Below, piece by piece: positions 17,746-27,404 of a stretch of DNA of 64,000 bases. Numbering within the stretch: position 1 is the first letter of the stretch; each line of letters begins with the position of its first letter. Source of the DNA: Enterococcus plantarum (GTDB taxonomy: Bacteria; Bacillota; Bacilli; Lactobacillales; Enterococcaceae); the NCBI RefSeq assembly GCF_001730295.1, contig NZ_MIKA01000007.1, positions 1 to 64,000 of the forward strand. Reading direction: 5' to 3'. The notes below the pieces were generated by a model. It was not told where the DNA came from. It was given only the letters and a program-made list of their open reading frames with translations, and made no database searches. Both the position numbers and the translations under genes were made by a program.

Positions 17746-20313
17746 TTACTTGGATTTTTGACCTGTAAAATGCTTTAATAGTTGATAGAATAATACGCCT
17801 AAAAACACAGAAATGCTAATAAAAACGCCCACGATAAAGTTTCGTTGTTGATAATGCATGGTGATTTGATGTTTGCCAGATGTTAAGTCAATTCCAGTAA
17901 AATTCCCTAAAACAGATGTTGCTTTCACTTTTTTTCCATCTACTGTGATTTGCCAATTTTTATCATATGGAATGGCTAAGTAAAGCAAGGAGCCCACAGA
18001 ATTATTTACAGTAATTTCACCGGTCAATGTACCAGAAACTTCTTCTTTCATTTGGATTGCTTGAGATTTTTGCTTAGTAATAAGCGAATCAAAAGACTCC
18101 TGTTGTAAGGTCTTCAGTTCGATCGTTTTGTCCTCAAGTTCTTTATTAGACTCAAGTTGTAATTTAACGATATCATCTTTTTCAAAATAACCAAGGTTAA
18201 ACAATTGATTGGTTGCTATATAAACAGCAGGTTTGATTTTTTCACCATTTACTGTAAACGAAGTGATTTTTTCCCAATCGATTTCAGGTGCATAAAGGTA
18301 CAGTTCACCATTAGCGGTTGTTTTTGTTGTAAGCGTGTAGTGTGTATCATCTTGTTCACTCCATGCGATTTTTTGTGTATCCTTAAAATAGGCATCATCG
18401 TTTTGTTGAAGCTGCTGTAAAATCATTTCTTGATTTTTTAACGGTTGATTCTTCACTAACTTAAACAAATGAAAGTCTTGCGGGACTAAAAAGCCCATAC
18501 CGATGGCTTCATCGTTTTTGTAAACATTTGTTGAAGGATCACCTGAACTATTCTTTTGATGAGATTTAACTTCAGGTGTTAATTGATAGTTCACGTTTAA
18601 TAGTAAATTGATCACTTTGGAGTCATCTACATAAGCAATTCTACGGTCATTTTTTTGATACAATCCTAGCGCTTGAAGCGTGTCTTGCGTTTTTGCATCT
18701 AATGTAGAAGTGTAACTTGAAACACCTGCATAGCCGTATAAAATTGGATTGTTGTAGCCATTGTTTTTTTCATGATAGCCGGCTGCATCTGAATCAACTG
18801 TTTGTTTTATCCGAAAGAGATTCGGGTTTGTCTCTTCCAAATCTGAAATGATCTTATTCTGAATCTGATAAGTTTGCGCAAATTTTTCTTGGTTACCAAA
18901 TGGAATATCCTTAAAGCTGATCCAAAAATTAAAGACTAACTCAGAGCAGACGACTAAAAATAAGAGTCCATATAAGCAACCTTTTTTTGTACCAGTCATT
19001 TTTTGAATCCAAACAACTAAAGCAAATGTTAGCCAAACACTAAGCAGACTGATGATAAAATAATGATCAGACAAAAGAAATACTTTTTCTTTTGAAAGCT
19101 TTAAAGAGACATACCCAATTGTGAGTAACATAGAAAAAATAGTAGGAACCCGTAGACTTAGGTTTACACCTTGTTTTAATTTAAGGAAGGCCTCATAAGC
19201 AAATTTTATGACCAAGAAACTAAAGATAAACGTATTTCGATAAGGAAATCCAGCTGGACTTTGGAACATATGCCAAATCGTATTAATTAATTCTAGCCAG
19301 AAACTTAAGAAAATAAACCCAATCAAAAAAGCCGCTCCTCGTTTTTCCCTTTTAGAAATAGTTGAGAGCTGAAAATAAGCGATAAAGAGTAAAACCATCA
19401 AGATGCCAGAAAAAATCGTCGGCAAATGCTCCAAGCGCCACTCGAAATTAACACTACCAAGACCGAATTGGGAAAGAAAATTAAAACCAAAGTTAGGTTT
19501 TGGTAAAAATGTCTGCCAATCAAAATTTGTCTTTTTCGTTGCTAACATGCCTTCTACGGCAGGAATTAAAATAAAACTAGTGCTGATGCCAGTGAGAAAA
19601 GACGTGACAAAAAACAAGCGGCCTTCTTTAATAAACTGCCAAATACTTTTCTCTTTTGCCGAGTCTGTTTTTTGATAATACCAATACACACTATAGCAGA
19701 CTGCAAAAATACATAGCATGTAGCCCATATAATAGTTTGTTACGATACTCAGAAATAATGTGACGGAGTATAAGGCGTACTTTTGATGGTCCCATAATTT
19801 CTGAATCCCCAAAATAAGTAAAGGAAATAAAATCAACGCATCCAACCACATAAAGTTCAAACAATAAACCGTTACAAAGCCACATAAACTATAGGATGTT
19901 GAAAAGAGTAACGTAGAAATCGTGGATTGCGCATATGTTTTTTGAAGATAGTAGAACATCGAACTACCCATAAACGAAATTTTGAGCGTAATAATCAGCA
20001 AAATCGCAATTGGTAATTGTTCATAAGAGAATAGTAAGACTAAAATATTGAATGGGCTTAGTAAATAATAGGCACTCAGCGGTAAAATCGTTCCACCTAG
20101 GGCATCAGAGAAAGAATAGAGCGAATAGGTATCTCCTTGGAAAAATTGCTTAAATAAGCTTAAAAATGGCATGTACTGTGTCCCTAAATCACTGACCAAT
20201 AGATTATTATTCCCAATTGGTGCTAAACCTAAAATCGACCAAAGAATGATCAACAATAAGAAGGGCAGGAGGAAACTCCCACAAATCAATAAATTATTTC
20301 TGTTTTTTAACAT
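17746..20313 (-). CDS. yfhO: YfhO family membrane protein (putative lipid-linked sugar glycosyltransferase)
   Basis: An 855-aa GT-C-like protein with about a dozen transmembrane helices in the first 480 residues and an extracytoplasmic C-terminal domain ending in one more helix. The N-terminus carries the family motif SDLGTQYMPF in the first outside loop. In Bacillus and Listeria, YfhO-type proteins transfer sugar from undecaprenyl phosphate to lipoteichoic acid, fed by a CsbB-type transferase. A CsbB-like gene is present at 44832 but unlinked. It is paired with the VTT gene. The start at 20313 is supported by a GAGGAG site. Confidence 0.88.
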   Translation of the reverse strand: MLKNRNNLLICGSFLLPFLLLIILWSILGLAPIGNNNLLVSDLGTQYMPFLSLFKQFFQGDTYSLYSFSDALGGTILPLSAYYLLSPFNILVLLFSYEQLPIAILLIITLKISFMGSSMFYYLQKTYAQSTISTLLFSTSYSLCGFVTVYCLNFMWLDALILFPLLILGIQKLWDHQKYALYSVTLFLSIVTNYYMGYMLCIFAVCYSVYWYYQKTDSAKEKSIWQFIKEGRLFFVTSFLTGISTSFILIPAVEGMLATKKTNFDWQTFLPKPNFGFNFLSQFGLGSVNFEWRLEHLPTIFSGILMVLLFIAYFQLSTISKREKRGAAFLIGFIFLSFWLELINTIWHMFQSPAGFPYRNTFIFSFLVIKFAYEAFLKLKQGVNLSLRVPTIFSMLLTIGYVSLKLSKEKVFLLSDHYFIISLLSVWLTFALVVWIQKMTGTKKGCLYGLLFLVVCSELVFNFWISFKDIPFGNQEKFAQTYQIQNKIISDLEETNPNLFRIKQTVDSDAAGYHEKNNGYNNPILYGYAGVSSYTSTLDAKTQDTLQALGLYQKNDRRIAYVDDSKVINLLLNVNYQLTPEVKSHQKNSSGDPSTNVYKNDEAIGMGFLVPQDFHLFKLVKNQPLKNQEMILQQLQQNDDAYFKDTQKIAWSEQDDTHYTLTTKTTANGELYLYAPEIDWEKITSFTVNGEKIKPAVYIATNQLFNLGYFEKDDIVKLQLESNKELEDKTIELKTLQQESFDSLITKQKSQAIQMKEEVSGTLTGEITVNNSVGSLLYLAIPYDKNWQITVDGKKVKATSVLGNFTGIDLTSGKHQITMHYQQRNFIVGVFISISVFLGVLFYQLLKHFTGQKSK

Positions 20314-20660
20314 AGTTAATACTGCTCCTCTATTCTAATAATGTGTCACTGTTTTAGGATAAAGGTTCAATTAATCTTGATAAATCAAGCGAACTACCTG
20401 CAACAATACTACTTTTTTTAACGAACGTTGTGGAAATATCACACTAACAACCTAGTTTATCATGGGTCTAGGAGTTGTTGCAAAAGAATCCGTTTCCAGT
20501 TCATACATATAGGTTTAATTATTTTATCACATCTGTATTTATTTAAAAGCAATCAGTTATTTTATTTACGATTTTTTATACAATCGCATTTTTTTATCCT
20601 TCAATCGCTCATTTACGGAATTAAAAGCGTTAATTAGTGAAAAGCACTACAGCTTTCGAT

Positions 20661-20666
20661 ATAATA
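20661..20666 (+). promoter_or_regulatory. Probable -10 element of folC
   Basis: A good TATAAT lies 21 bp before the folC start, but the -35 (TGAAAA at 17 bp) is poor. The rest of the gap between the divergent yfhO and folC genes (20314-20650) is AT-rich and carries no gene I can support; a 69-codon open frame there lacks a ribosome site. Confidence 0.4.
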
Positions 20667-20686
20667 GAGACTGAGGAGTTGATAAG

Positions 20687-22006
20687 ATGTCATTAACGAT
20701 AGAAGAAGCAATCGATTGGATTCATAGTAGACTGCCGTTTGGAACGAGACCCGGTCTTGATCGGGTGGAAGCCTTATTGAAACGAGTCGGTAATCCAGAA
20801 GAAAAAGTACCAACGATACATATTGCAGGCACGAATGGAAAAGGCTCTACTGTAACTTATTTACGGTGTATGCTAGAAGAATTAGGACTCACCGTAGGAA
20901 CCTTTACTTCACCTTATATCGAACAGTTCAATGAACGAATTGCCATTAACGGAAAAGGGATTTCAGACAATCATATCATCCAGTATGTAGAGAAATATCA
21001 ATCCTTAATCAGTGAGATGGATCGCCAACCAGAGAGCGCGGGAATTACTGAATTTGAAACGTTGACTGTGATGGCACTTGACTATTTTCTAGATGAAAAA
21101 GTTGATATCGCCATTGTAGAAGTAGGACTTGGCGGATTGTTAGATAGTACGAATGTTGTGAAACCAATGTTAACCGCAATCACTACAATTGGAAAAGACC
21201 ATACAGAAATTTTAGGTGATACACTTCAGAAAATAGCCTTTCAAAAAGCTGGGATCATTAAAGATACGATTCCTGTAGTAACAGGTAATATTGAAGAAGA
21301 GGCTTTTGTCGTGATCGATGAAGTCGCATCTGAAAAACAAAGCAAAGTCTATCGCTATGACAAAGACTATAAAGCGGAATACCAACGTCCAGATAAAAAT
21401 TGGGGTGAAATCTTTGATTTTTATGGGGAAGCGGGCAAATTACCGAAAGTCAAAGTTCCGTTATTAGGCCGTCATCAAGTAGAAAATGCGGCAGTAGCGA
21501 TTCAACTGTTTTATCTTTATTGTAGGACTCAGCAAATCAACTTTACCGACAGAACTGTGTATCAAGGTCTGGCTCAAGCCCAGTGGCCTGCTAGAATGGA
21601 AAAAATCAGTGATGAACCTTTAATTGTTTTAGATGGTGCGCACAATGATCATGCGATGCGACGACTAGCAGAAAATCTAAAAAAAGAATTTCCAAATCGA
21701 GAGATCCATATTTTATTTTCAGCGTTATCGTCAAAAAATATCGATCAAATGATTGCATTATTAAGAAAAGTACCGAATGTTCATTTGTATTTAACGACAT
21801 TTGATTATCCACGCGCAATCGAATTAACAAAAATGGAACATTTTGAAGACGATAAAACAGAAATTGTTTCATTATGGCAATTTGGCTTAGGGGAAATTTT
21901 AGAAAAAATGTCTGCAGATGACTTGATGCTAGTGACAGGTTCTCTTTATTTTGTTTCCCAAGTACGTGAACTATTATTGAATATAGGATCTGGCAATACG
22001 GAGTAG
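20687..22006 (+). CDS. folC: Folylpolyglutamate synthase / dihydrofolate synthase FolC
   Basis: Adds glutamate to dihydropteroate and polyglutamylates folates. The 439-aa Mur-ligase-like enzyme has the P-loop AGTNGKGST (about residues 46-54), TSPYIEQFNERI in the omega-loop region, the central GLGGLLDSTN motif and a C-terminal domain with LDGAHNDHA. Length and motifs match FolC. The start follows TGAGGAG. A HAD gene follows 74 bp later and RadC after that, an order common in Firmicutes. Confidence 0.95.
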   Translation: MSLTIEEAIDWIHSRLPFGTRPGLDRVEALLKRVGNPEEKVPTIHIAGTNGKGSTVTYLRCMLEELGLTVGTFTSPYIEQFNERIAINGKGISDNHIIQYVEKYQSLISEMDRQPESAGITEFETLTVMALDYFLDEKVDIAIVEVGLGGLLDSTNVVKPMLTAITTIGKDHTEILGDTLQKIAFQKAGIIKDTIPVVTGNIEEEAFVVIDEVASEKQSKVYRYDKDYKAEYQRPDKNWGEIFDFYGEAGKLPKVKVPLLGRHQVENAAVAIQLFYLYCRTQQINFTDRTVYQGLAQAQWPARMEKISDEPLIVLDGAHNDHAMRRLAENLKKEFPNREIHILFSALSSKNIDQMIALLRKVPNVHLYLTTFDYPRAIELTKMEHFEDDKTEIVSLWQFGLGEILEKMSADDLMLVTGSLYFVSQVRELLLNIGSGNTE

Positions 22007-22080
22007 ATTATCGATAAAAAGGGCTTGTGTGGTTCAGCACTTTGAAAAATGGTAATCAATAATTATAAATGGAGGACAAG

Positions 22081-22740
22081 ATGAAAAAAATTGATGGCGT
22101 GATTTTTGATATGGATGGTTTATTATTTGATACGGAATTGATTTATTATCAGTCAACTCAAAAAATAGCAGATGCGATGAATTTTCCCTATAGTAAAGAA
22201 GTTTACTTACAGTTTTTAGGTGTATCAGATGAAGAAGTACAAGAGAACTATCATCGAATCTATAAGGAGTTTGGTAAGGAAAAAGTGGATGAGTTTATCC
22301 AACGATCATATGACGATACGTATCAAGTATTTGAAGCGGGGAAAGTTCCCTTAAAAGAAGGGGTTCTAGAATTACTTGATTTTCTTGATCAACAAGACAT
22401 TCCAAGAATCGTTGCGTCAAGTAATGTTCGCCCGGCAATTGAATTATTATTAGATGGAGCTGGAATTAAAGATCGTTTTTCTGGCATTGTTTCAGCAGAA
22501 GATGTGACTCGAGCAAAACCAGACCCACAAATATTCCGAAAAGCCTTAGCTAGTCTGGGTACAAAGGCTGACAATACCTTGATTTTTGAAGACTCGTTTC
22601 ACGGTGTAACAGCGGCTGATGCTGCGGGTATTCCAGTAATCATGGTACCAGATTTATTAGCACCCACCGACGAAATTAGAGAAAAAACATTGGAAATTTT
22701 TGAGAGTTTGACTCAAGTTCCAGCTTATTTAAAAAAATAA
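22081..22740 (+). CDS. HAD-superfamily phosphatase (beta-phosphoglucomutase-like)
   Basis: A 219-aa HAD subfamily IA hydrolase: DFDMDG-type motif I (FDMDGLLFDTE, nucleophile Asp near residue 10), motif II in IVASSN, motif III Lys in ARAKPDP and motif IV FEDSFHG. The helical cap lies between motifs I and II. The substrate cannot be told; sugar or nucleotide phosphates are usual. ATG 22081 is used because GGAGG at 22071-22075 is placed 5 bp upstream; an in-frame ATG at 22069 overlaps that site. Confidence 0.85.
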   Translation: MKKIDGVIFDMDGLLFDTELIYYQSTQKIADAMNFPYSKEVYLQFLGVSDEEVQENYHRIYKEFGKEKVDEFIQRSYDDTYQVFEAGKVPLKEGVLELLDFLDQQDIPRIVASSNVRPAIELLLDGAGIKDRFSGIVSAEDVTRAKPDPQIFRKALASLGTKADNTLIFEDSFHGVTAADAAGIPVIMVPDLLAPTDEIREKTLEIFESLTQVPAYLKK

Positions 22741-22794
22741 ACTCTTCACTCCTTTGCGTATCTTATAGTAGAAGCGTATTAAGGAGTGATTTTT

Positions 22795-23496
22795 TTGATC
22801 AAAGACGAAAAGCTATTTATCAGAGAGATGCCAGAAGATTGTTTGCCTCGAGAAAGGCTCGAAGTTGTGGGAGAAAAAGCATTATCGAATCAGGAATTAC
22901 TGGCAATCTTATTACGAACAGGTTCCAAGAATATGAATGTGATGAAAGTAGCGTCAAATTTTTTAAATTATTTTAATCATTTATTTGAACTTAAAAATGC
23001 GACACTCACCGAAATGATGGAAATCAAAGGTATTGGCCGAGTCAAAGCGATTGAGCTAAGAGCAGCCATCGAGTTTGGTTATCGTATCCAGCAAAGTACC
23101 CAGATGAAATTTGGCAAGGTTTCTTCCAGTTATCAAATCGCGCAAAATTTAATTTATGAACTACAAGATTTTCAGCAGGAACATTTAGTCTGTTTGTATT
23201 TAAATACTAAAAATGAAGTAATCAAACAAGAAACAGTTTTTAAAGGATCCTTGAACCAAAGTGTTGCACACCCAAGAGAAGTCTTCCGTAGCGCTGTTAA
23301 ATGTTCTGCGGCACGCTTGATCCTTGCCCATAATCATCCATCTGGCAATCCAACGCCGTCAGAAAGTGACATTCATTTTACGCAAAGAATGCAAGAGTGT
23401 GGAAAGATGATGGGAATCGAAGTTTTAGATCACATTATCATCGGAGAACAAGTTTACATCAGCATGAGAGAAGAAAATTTTTTTGCGGTAGACTAG
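22795..23496 (+). CDS. radC: RadC family JAB-domain protein
   Basis: A 233-aa protein with an N-terminal helix-hairpin-helix region (KGIGRVKAIELRAAIE) and a C-terminal JAMM/MPN metalloprotease-like domain whose metal motif is intact: HNHPSGNPTPSESD. Despite the name, a DNA-repair role is not established in this family. The start is taken as TTG at 22795, 8 bp after AAGGAG (22781-22786); the GTG at 22786 overlaps the ribosome site. It follows the HAD gene by 54 bp. Confidence 0.88.
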   Translation: MIKDEKLFIREMPEDCLPRERLEVVGEKALSNQELLAILLRTGSKNMNVMKVASNFLNYFNHLFELKNATLTEMMEIKGIGRVKAIELRAAIEFGYRIQQSTQMKFGKVSSSYQIAQNLIYELQDFQQEHLVCLYLNTKNEVIKQETVFKGSLNQSVAHPREVFRSAVKCSAARLILAHNHPSGNPTPSESDIHFTQRMQECGKMMGIEVLDHIIIGEQVYISMREENFFAVD

Positions 23497-23505
23497 CTAG
23501 ATTTC

Positions 23506-23534
23506 TTGCAAAAATAAAGGTTCGCATGTACAAT
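23506..23534 (+). promoter_or_regulatory. Promoter of the cold-shock gene
   Basis: TTGCAA (23506-23511), a 17-bp spacer and TACAAT (23529-23534). It gives a leader of about 105 nt with a palindrome GTGCTTAAGCAC (23617-23628) just before the ribosome site, consistent with the structured, temperature-responsive leaders of csp genes. Confidence 0.7.
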
Positions 23535-23644
23535 ATATGTGTAATCTTGTTTGGGACAATATAGAAGTTTTAATTTTAAAACCCTCTATCGTACACGAGC
23601 AATGTTACAATATTTAGTGCTTAAGCACGAGGAGGAACAACAGA

Positions 23645-23845
23645 ATGGAACAAGGAACAGTAAAATGGTTTAACGCAGAAAAAGGATTTGGATTTATCTC
23701 TCGCGAAGACGGTAGCGATGTATTCGTACATTTCTCAGCAATTCAAGGTGAAGGCTTCAAAACAATCGAAGAAGGACAATCAGTAAGCTTCGACGTTGAA
23801 GATTCAGATCGTGGACCTCAAGCAGTTAACGTTGTAAAAAACTAA
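23645..23845 (+). CDS. Cold-shock protein (CspA family)
   Basis: A 66-aa single OB-fold RNA chaperone with both RNA-binding motifs: KGFGFI (RNP1) and VFVHFS (RNP2). Length and sequence are typical of Gram-positive Csp proteins. A GAGGAGG site precedes the ATG. It has its own promoter, a long leader and a strong terminator, as usual for highly expressed csp genes. Confidence 0.96.
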   Translation: MEQGTVKWFNAEKGFGFISREDGSDVFVHFSAIQGEGFKTIEEGQSVSFDVEDSDRGPQAVNVVKN

Positions 23846-23858
23846 TCAATCCATTCCA

Positions 23859-23889
23859 AAACACTTAGCAAATTTGCTAAGTGTTTTTT
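23859..23889 (+). terminator. Terminator of the cold-shock gene
   Basis: AACACTTAGCAAA and TTTGCTAAGTGTT form a perfect stem followed by seven T residues. The stretch 23890-24060 carries no gene I can support. Confidence 0.9.
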
Positions 23890-24071
23890 TATTGTCAAAC
23901 ATAGTGACTGATTGCAGAGCGGAAGATGCACAATACTTAGTGAACGGAAGAAGAGAAGTGTCATTCGCTTGATGGGGGAGCCTATTCCGTTTGAACTTAG
24001 TGAGTTCTTACATTTTTGTTACTATCTTTTTCTACTAGAAGTTGTAGACTATTTAGTAAGAGGTGGTAAAC

Positions 24072-24260
24072 ATGTTAAATATTTCTTTAATAATCTTTTT
24101 TGTATCCTGGGCATTTCTTGGATTAGCAAGTATTCTTTATCGTTGGCGAGCCTTTACTAATAAAAAAGCATGGAACGGTATGGTGATTCCACTAGGCGCA
24201 TTTGGCTTTGTATTGCTAGTAGTTAGCTTGATAATGATTTATCTCAATTACCCAAAATGA
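24072..24260 (+). CDS. Small membrane protein, two transmembrane helices
   Basis: A 62-aa protein consisting of two hydrophobic helices (about residues 3-22 and 36-58) joined by a basic loop (YRWRAFTNKKAW). ATG 24072 is preceded by AGAGGTGG; the in-frame GTG at 24063 overlaps that site. The function is unknown. The ribosome site, length and a terminator just downstream support it as a real gene. Confidence 0.6.
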   Translation: MLNISLIIFFVSWAFLGLASILYRWRAFTNKKAWNGMVIPLGAFGFVLLVVSLIMIYLNYPK

Positions 24261-24312
24261 CTATTCTACTAAAAGAAGATTGGAATAGTCAGTAAAGAAT
24301 TAAGAAAACAAA

Positions 24313-24349
24313 AAAGGCATCCGTGATTTACCATTCACTGGATGCCTTT
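24313..24349. terminator. Bidirectional terminator
   Basis: AAAGGCATCCGTGA pairs with TCACTGGATGCCTTT, with A-rich sequence before and TTTAAAT after. It separates the small membrane protein gene from the convergent 49-aa gene. Confidence 0.8.
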
Positions 24350-24393
24350 AAATCGTATTAGAACTTGAATCGTTCATTTAGGTTGATAACTCC

Positions 24394-24543
24394 TTAAATA
24401 GATTTTTTCAATTCTTTTACTGCTTGTGTAATCGTGATACCATAAGCAATATTTGCTTGGTTATTTGCATCGATAGCCATAAACAAATTTTTCTCTGTAT
24501 CAAGCGCTACACGGTATTTTAATACTTTATTACCAAATGTCAT
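24394..24543 (-). CDS. 49-aa small protein of unknown function
   Basis: A short open frame with a strong ribosome site (AAGGAG, 7 bp before ATG 24543). The protein begins MTFGNKVLKYRVALD and ends QAVKELKKSI; it reads as two beta strands and a C-terminal helix, with no membrane segment. It has its own terminator on the 3' side (24313-24349). The amino-acid composition looks coding rather than random. I do not recognise a family. Confidence 0.65.
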   Translation of the reverse strand: MTFGNKVLKYRVALDTEKNLFMAIDANNQANIAYGITITQAVKELKKSI

Positions 24544-24663
24544 AATAATTCTCCTTTCTTGATTCTTATGAAAGGCAACGATATCTGATAACGAAATTCC
24601 ATGATTACTATAACACGGCTTTTTATCAGTGTAAAGAAGAAAGTTTTTGATTTGGCAGTATTT

Positions 24664-24692
24664 TTGTTGAAAGCCTTTTTACGTAGTATAAT
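24664..24692 (+). promoter_or_regulatory. Promoter of the universal stress protein gene
   Basis: TTGTTG (24664-24669), 17 bp, TATAAT (24687-24692), 27 bp before the start codon. Confidence 0.65.
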
Positions 24693-24719
24693 GAAGGTAC
24701 CAAGAAGGAGGTTTTTATC

Positions 24720-25169
24720 ATGGAAGAGACCTACAAGAATATTTTAGTTGCGGTAGATGGTTCTGAGCAGTCTGAAAATGCGTTCCAAGAAGCGATAAAA
24801 ATAGCCAAACGAAATGGTGCTACCTTAAATATTTTGTCTGTTATAGAAGAGACGGGAAATTACTTTGGCGAACTGACCTTATCGATGGGAAACTTGATGG
24901 AAGATATTCGTACAAAAGAAGAAGCCAAAATGAAAATAAGAGAGTCAAAAGCTCTTGAACTAGGAGTATCTGACGTTTTTACCTATGTAATGTACGGTTA
25001 TCCGAAAACTTTGATTGCTGAGTTTACAGAATCAAAAGAACCGATCGACCTAATTGTAATAGGCAGAACAGGTTTAAATGGGTTTGAACGACTGATGGTT
25101 GGATCAACGACATCTTATGTTGTGAATCACACAAAAGCCAATGTTTTAGTGGTAAATATTACAGTATAA
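24720..25169 (+). CDS. Universal stress protein (UspA family)
   Basis: A 149-aa single-domain Usp. It starts with the canonical ILVAVDGSEQSENAF strand-loop and ends with an ATP-binding signature GRTGLNGFERLMVGSTTS (G-x2-G-x9-G-[ST]), so it is the nucleotide-binding type. It likely helps survival under stress or starvation; the molecular role is not known. An AAGGAGG site precedes ATG 24720. Confidence 0.93.
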   Translation: MEETYKNILVAVDGSEQSENAFQEAIKIAKRNGATLNILSVIEETGNYFGELTLSMGNLMEDIRTKEEAKMKIRESKALELGVSDVFTYVMYGYPKTLIAEFTESKEPIDLIVIGRTGLNGFERLMVGSTTSYVVNHTKANVLVVNITV

Positions 25170-25173
25170 TGAT

Positions 25174-25216
25174 AAAAAAGCAACGGACGGATAAAAATCC
25201 ATCTGTTGCTTTTTTG
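25174..25216. terminator. Bidirectional terminator between usp and rnjA
   Basis: AAAAAAGCAACGGACGGAT pairs with ATCCATCTGTTGCTTTTTT; the A and T runs on both sides let it serve both convergent genes. Confidence 0.85.
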
Positions 25217-25226
25217 GTAGTCAAAC

Positions 25227-26897
25227 TCATGAAGTCATGATCATTGGTAAAATCATGGGATGACGTTCTGTCTTTTCAAACAAGAATGGCTGTAACGCAG
25301 CCGAAATCGCATCACACAATTTCGCTTCTGTACACTGTTCATCTCTTAATGCTTCGCGGATCGCATTGAACAATAAACGTTGTCCTTCATGGATCATTTC
25401 GCCTGATTCTCGCATATAGACAAATCCGCGAGATAAAATATCTGGCCCCGCTAGAATTTCTTTATTTTTAATATCTACGGTCGCTACTGCTAAGACTAAT
25501 CCTTCTTCAGATAGAATTCGACGATCGCGTAAGACCACATTACCGATATCACCGACGCCATTACCATCCACGTAAACATCGTTGGCATTGAAGTGCCCAG
25601 CAATACGCGCATCATCCGCTGTTAAAGCTAGCACATCGCCATTTTCCATGATGAAACAATTTTCAGCAGGAACGCCAACATCTTGAGCTAAGGAAGCATG
25701 AATTTTTAACATTCTAAATTCACCATGAACGGGGACAAAATATTTAGGTTTCATTAAACTTAACATTAGTTTTTGTTCTTCTTGACCACCATGGCCAGAA
25801 GTATGGATATTATTGATCTTTCCGTGAATAACTTCAGCACCTGCTTCAGAAAGCAAGTTGATCAGACGGTTAACGCTTGTTGTATTTCCAGGGATCGGTG
25901 AGCTTGAAAAGATCACTGTATCTCCAGGTTGTACTGAAATCTGACGGTGCGTTCCGTTAGCAATTCGGCTTAGGGCAGCCATCGGTTCACCTTGGGATCC
26001 TGTACATAAAATCATCGTTTCGCCAGCAGGTAGTTGGTTTAACTCACTTGCATCCACAAACGTTCCTTTAGGTACATTGATATAGCCTAAGTGTTCACCG
26101 TTAACAATCGCATTTTCCATACTGCGACCAAACACAGCTATCTTACGTCCAGTTGCCACAGCAGCATCAGCAGCTTGTTGAAGACGGAAAATGTTGGAAG
26201 CAAAACTGGCAAAGATAATTCTTCCTTCGATTTTTTCAAAAATCTTTAGAATAGAAGAACCAATCGTTTTTTCTGATTTCGTAAACGTTGGGATCTCTGC
26301 ATTTGTACTATCAGAAAGCAGACATAGAACACCTTCTTCTCCTAATTTTGCCATGCGGTGTAAGTTCGCAGGTTCACCAACTGGGGTAAAGTCAAACTTA
26401 AAGTCACCTGTTGCCACGATATTACCTGAAGGTGTCTTCACAACGACACCTAAAGCGTCTGGGATACTATGGGTTGTTCTAAAAAAGCTAATCGCTGTTT
26501 TACGGAAACGAATTACAGTATCTTCATTGATTTCATGAAGTTCAGCATCTCGTAATAAACCATGTTCATCTAATTTGTTGGTAATCAAAGCTAATGCCAA
26601 TGGTCCAGCGTAAATCGGTATATTTGCTTGACGTAGTAAATAAGGTACACCACCGATATGATCTTCGTGTCCATGAGTGATAACTAACGCCTTGACTTTA
26701 TGCAGATTTTGAACGATGTAGCTGTAATCTGGAATAACATAGTCTATCCCAAGCAAATCATCTTCTGGAAATTTGATTCCCGCATCAATAATGATGATTT
26801 CATCTTGAAATTGAACCCCATAAGTGTTCTTTCCGATCTCGCCCAAACCGCCTATTGCAAAAACGCCGGTTTCATTATTTTTAATATTTACTTTCAT
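25227..26897 (-). CDS. rnjA: Ribonuclease J (J1-type)
   Basis: A 5'-3' exo- and endoribonuclease for mRNA decay and rRNA maturation. The 556-aa beta-CASP metallo-beta-lactamase has the zinc motif [10 protein letters not shown] (about residues 74-83), later metal ligands in RTTHSIPDA and GDFKFD, and the beta-CASP motifs SDSTNAE and HTSGHGG, then the C-terminal dimerisation domain. Length matches RNase J1. It starts one base after the rpoY stop, so the two are co-transcribed, the usual Firmicutes arrangement. Confidence 0.95.
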   Translation of the reverse strand: MKVNIKNNETGVFAIGGLGEIGKNTYGVQFQDEIIIIDAGIKFPEDDLLGIDYVIPDYSYIVQNLHKVKALVITHGHEDHIGGVPYLLRQANIPIYAGPLALALITNKLDEHGLLRDAELHEINEDTVIRFRKTAISFFRTTHSIPDALGVVVKTPSGNIVATGDFKFDFTPVGEPANLHRMAKLGEEGVLCLLSDSTNAEIPTFTKSEKTIGSSILKIFEKIEGRIIFASFASNIFRLQQAADAAVATGRKIAVFGRSMENAIVNGEHLGYINVPKGTFVDASELNQLPAGETMILCTGSQGEPMAALSRIANGTHRQISVQPGDTVIFSSSPIPGNTTSVNRLINLLSEAGAEVIHGKINNIHTSGHGGQEEQKLMLSLMKPKYFVPVHGEFRMLKIHASLAQDVGVPAENCFIMENGDVLALTADDARIAGHFNANDVYVDGNGVGDIGNVVLRDRRILSEEGLVLAVATVDIKNKEILAGPDILSRGFVYMRESGEMIHEGQRLLFNAIREALRDEQCTEAKLCDAISAALQPFLFEKTERHPMILPMIMTS

Positions 26898-26898
26898 A

Positions 26899-27111
26899 TT
26901 AAAACTCCGTTAAAGAGAATTCCGCGTGCTCTTGTTCATAAGCTAAGTGATTTTCATCAAGCGCTTGAATGTATTCAATATTGTATGGGGTATTTTCTTC
27001 AACTTGTTGACGCACGATAACATCGCTCTCTGCCTCAACATAAATAGATTTTGTATCTTCTCTTTTTGGGTTTCTTACTTTTGTTTCTTGGTAATAAACT
27101 TTATATATCAT
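26899..27111 (-). CDS. rpoY: RNA polymerase epsilon subunit (RpoY)
   Basis: A 70-aa small acidic protein of the DUF1447 family that binds core RNA polymerase in Firmicutes. [18 protein letters not shown] at the N-terminus and an acidic C-terminus match the family. It is immediately upstream of rnjA, the conserved gene pair. An AAGGAG site precedes ATG 27111. Confidence 0.93.
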   Translation of the reverse strand: MIYKVYYQETKVRNPKREDTKSIYVEAESDVIVRQQVEENTPYNIEYIQALDENHLAYEQEHAEFSLTEF

Positions 27112-27345
27112 ATGTTTTTTCTCCTTTATCTGCTAATGCAGTTAATGATTTATTTTTATTATTTCTTACTGTAATTTTTGAACACAACAAAATGAGGTGG
27201 TTGTCCACCTTAAAAACAATTGGCATCAAAAACAGTCGTTAATGATGAAATGAAGCCTCGACTTTGCTTCACTTTACTTGTTTTATGGAAACTGCACTTT
27301 CTTTCAACCGTCCATTGTGTTGTGTTGTACAACAATTAATCGTAT

Positions 27346-27354
27346 TTTATCACA
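27346..27354 (-). promoter_or_regulatory. Possible extended -10 promoter of rpoY-rnjA
   Basis: On the minus strand TGATAAAAT is an extended -10 element. It would give a leader of about 230 nt (27112-27340), in which I see no gene; short direct stretches of TTGTG and ACAACA are present. Long leaders are plausible for autoregulated RNase genes. Confidence 0.35.
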
Positions 27355-27404
27355 AAAGAGTAAATAAGTATAGAAACAGACCTATTAGTTTAAAGAAAAG
27401 ATGA

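Noticed and set aside
20428-20637. Open frame of 69 codons between yfhO and folC
   Set aside because: No ribosome site, hydrophobic/basic composition typical of translated AT-rich spacer, and it overlaps the likely promoter region.
23912-24160. Open frame of 82 codons after the cold-shock gene
   Set aside because: No ribosome site and it overlaps the better-supported small membrane gene in another frame.
26700-27020. Plus-strand open frame antisense to rnjA/rpoY
   Set aside because: It is the mirror of strongly conserved coding sequence; no signals of its own.
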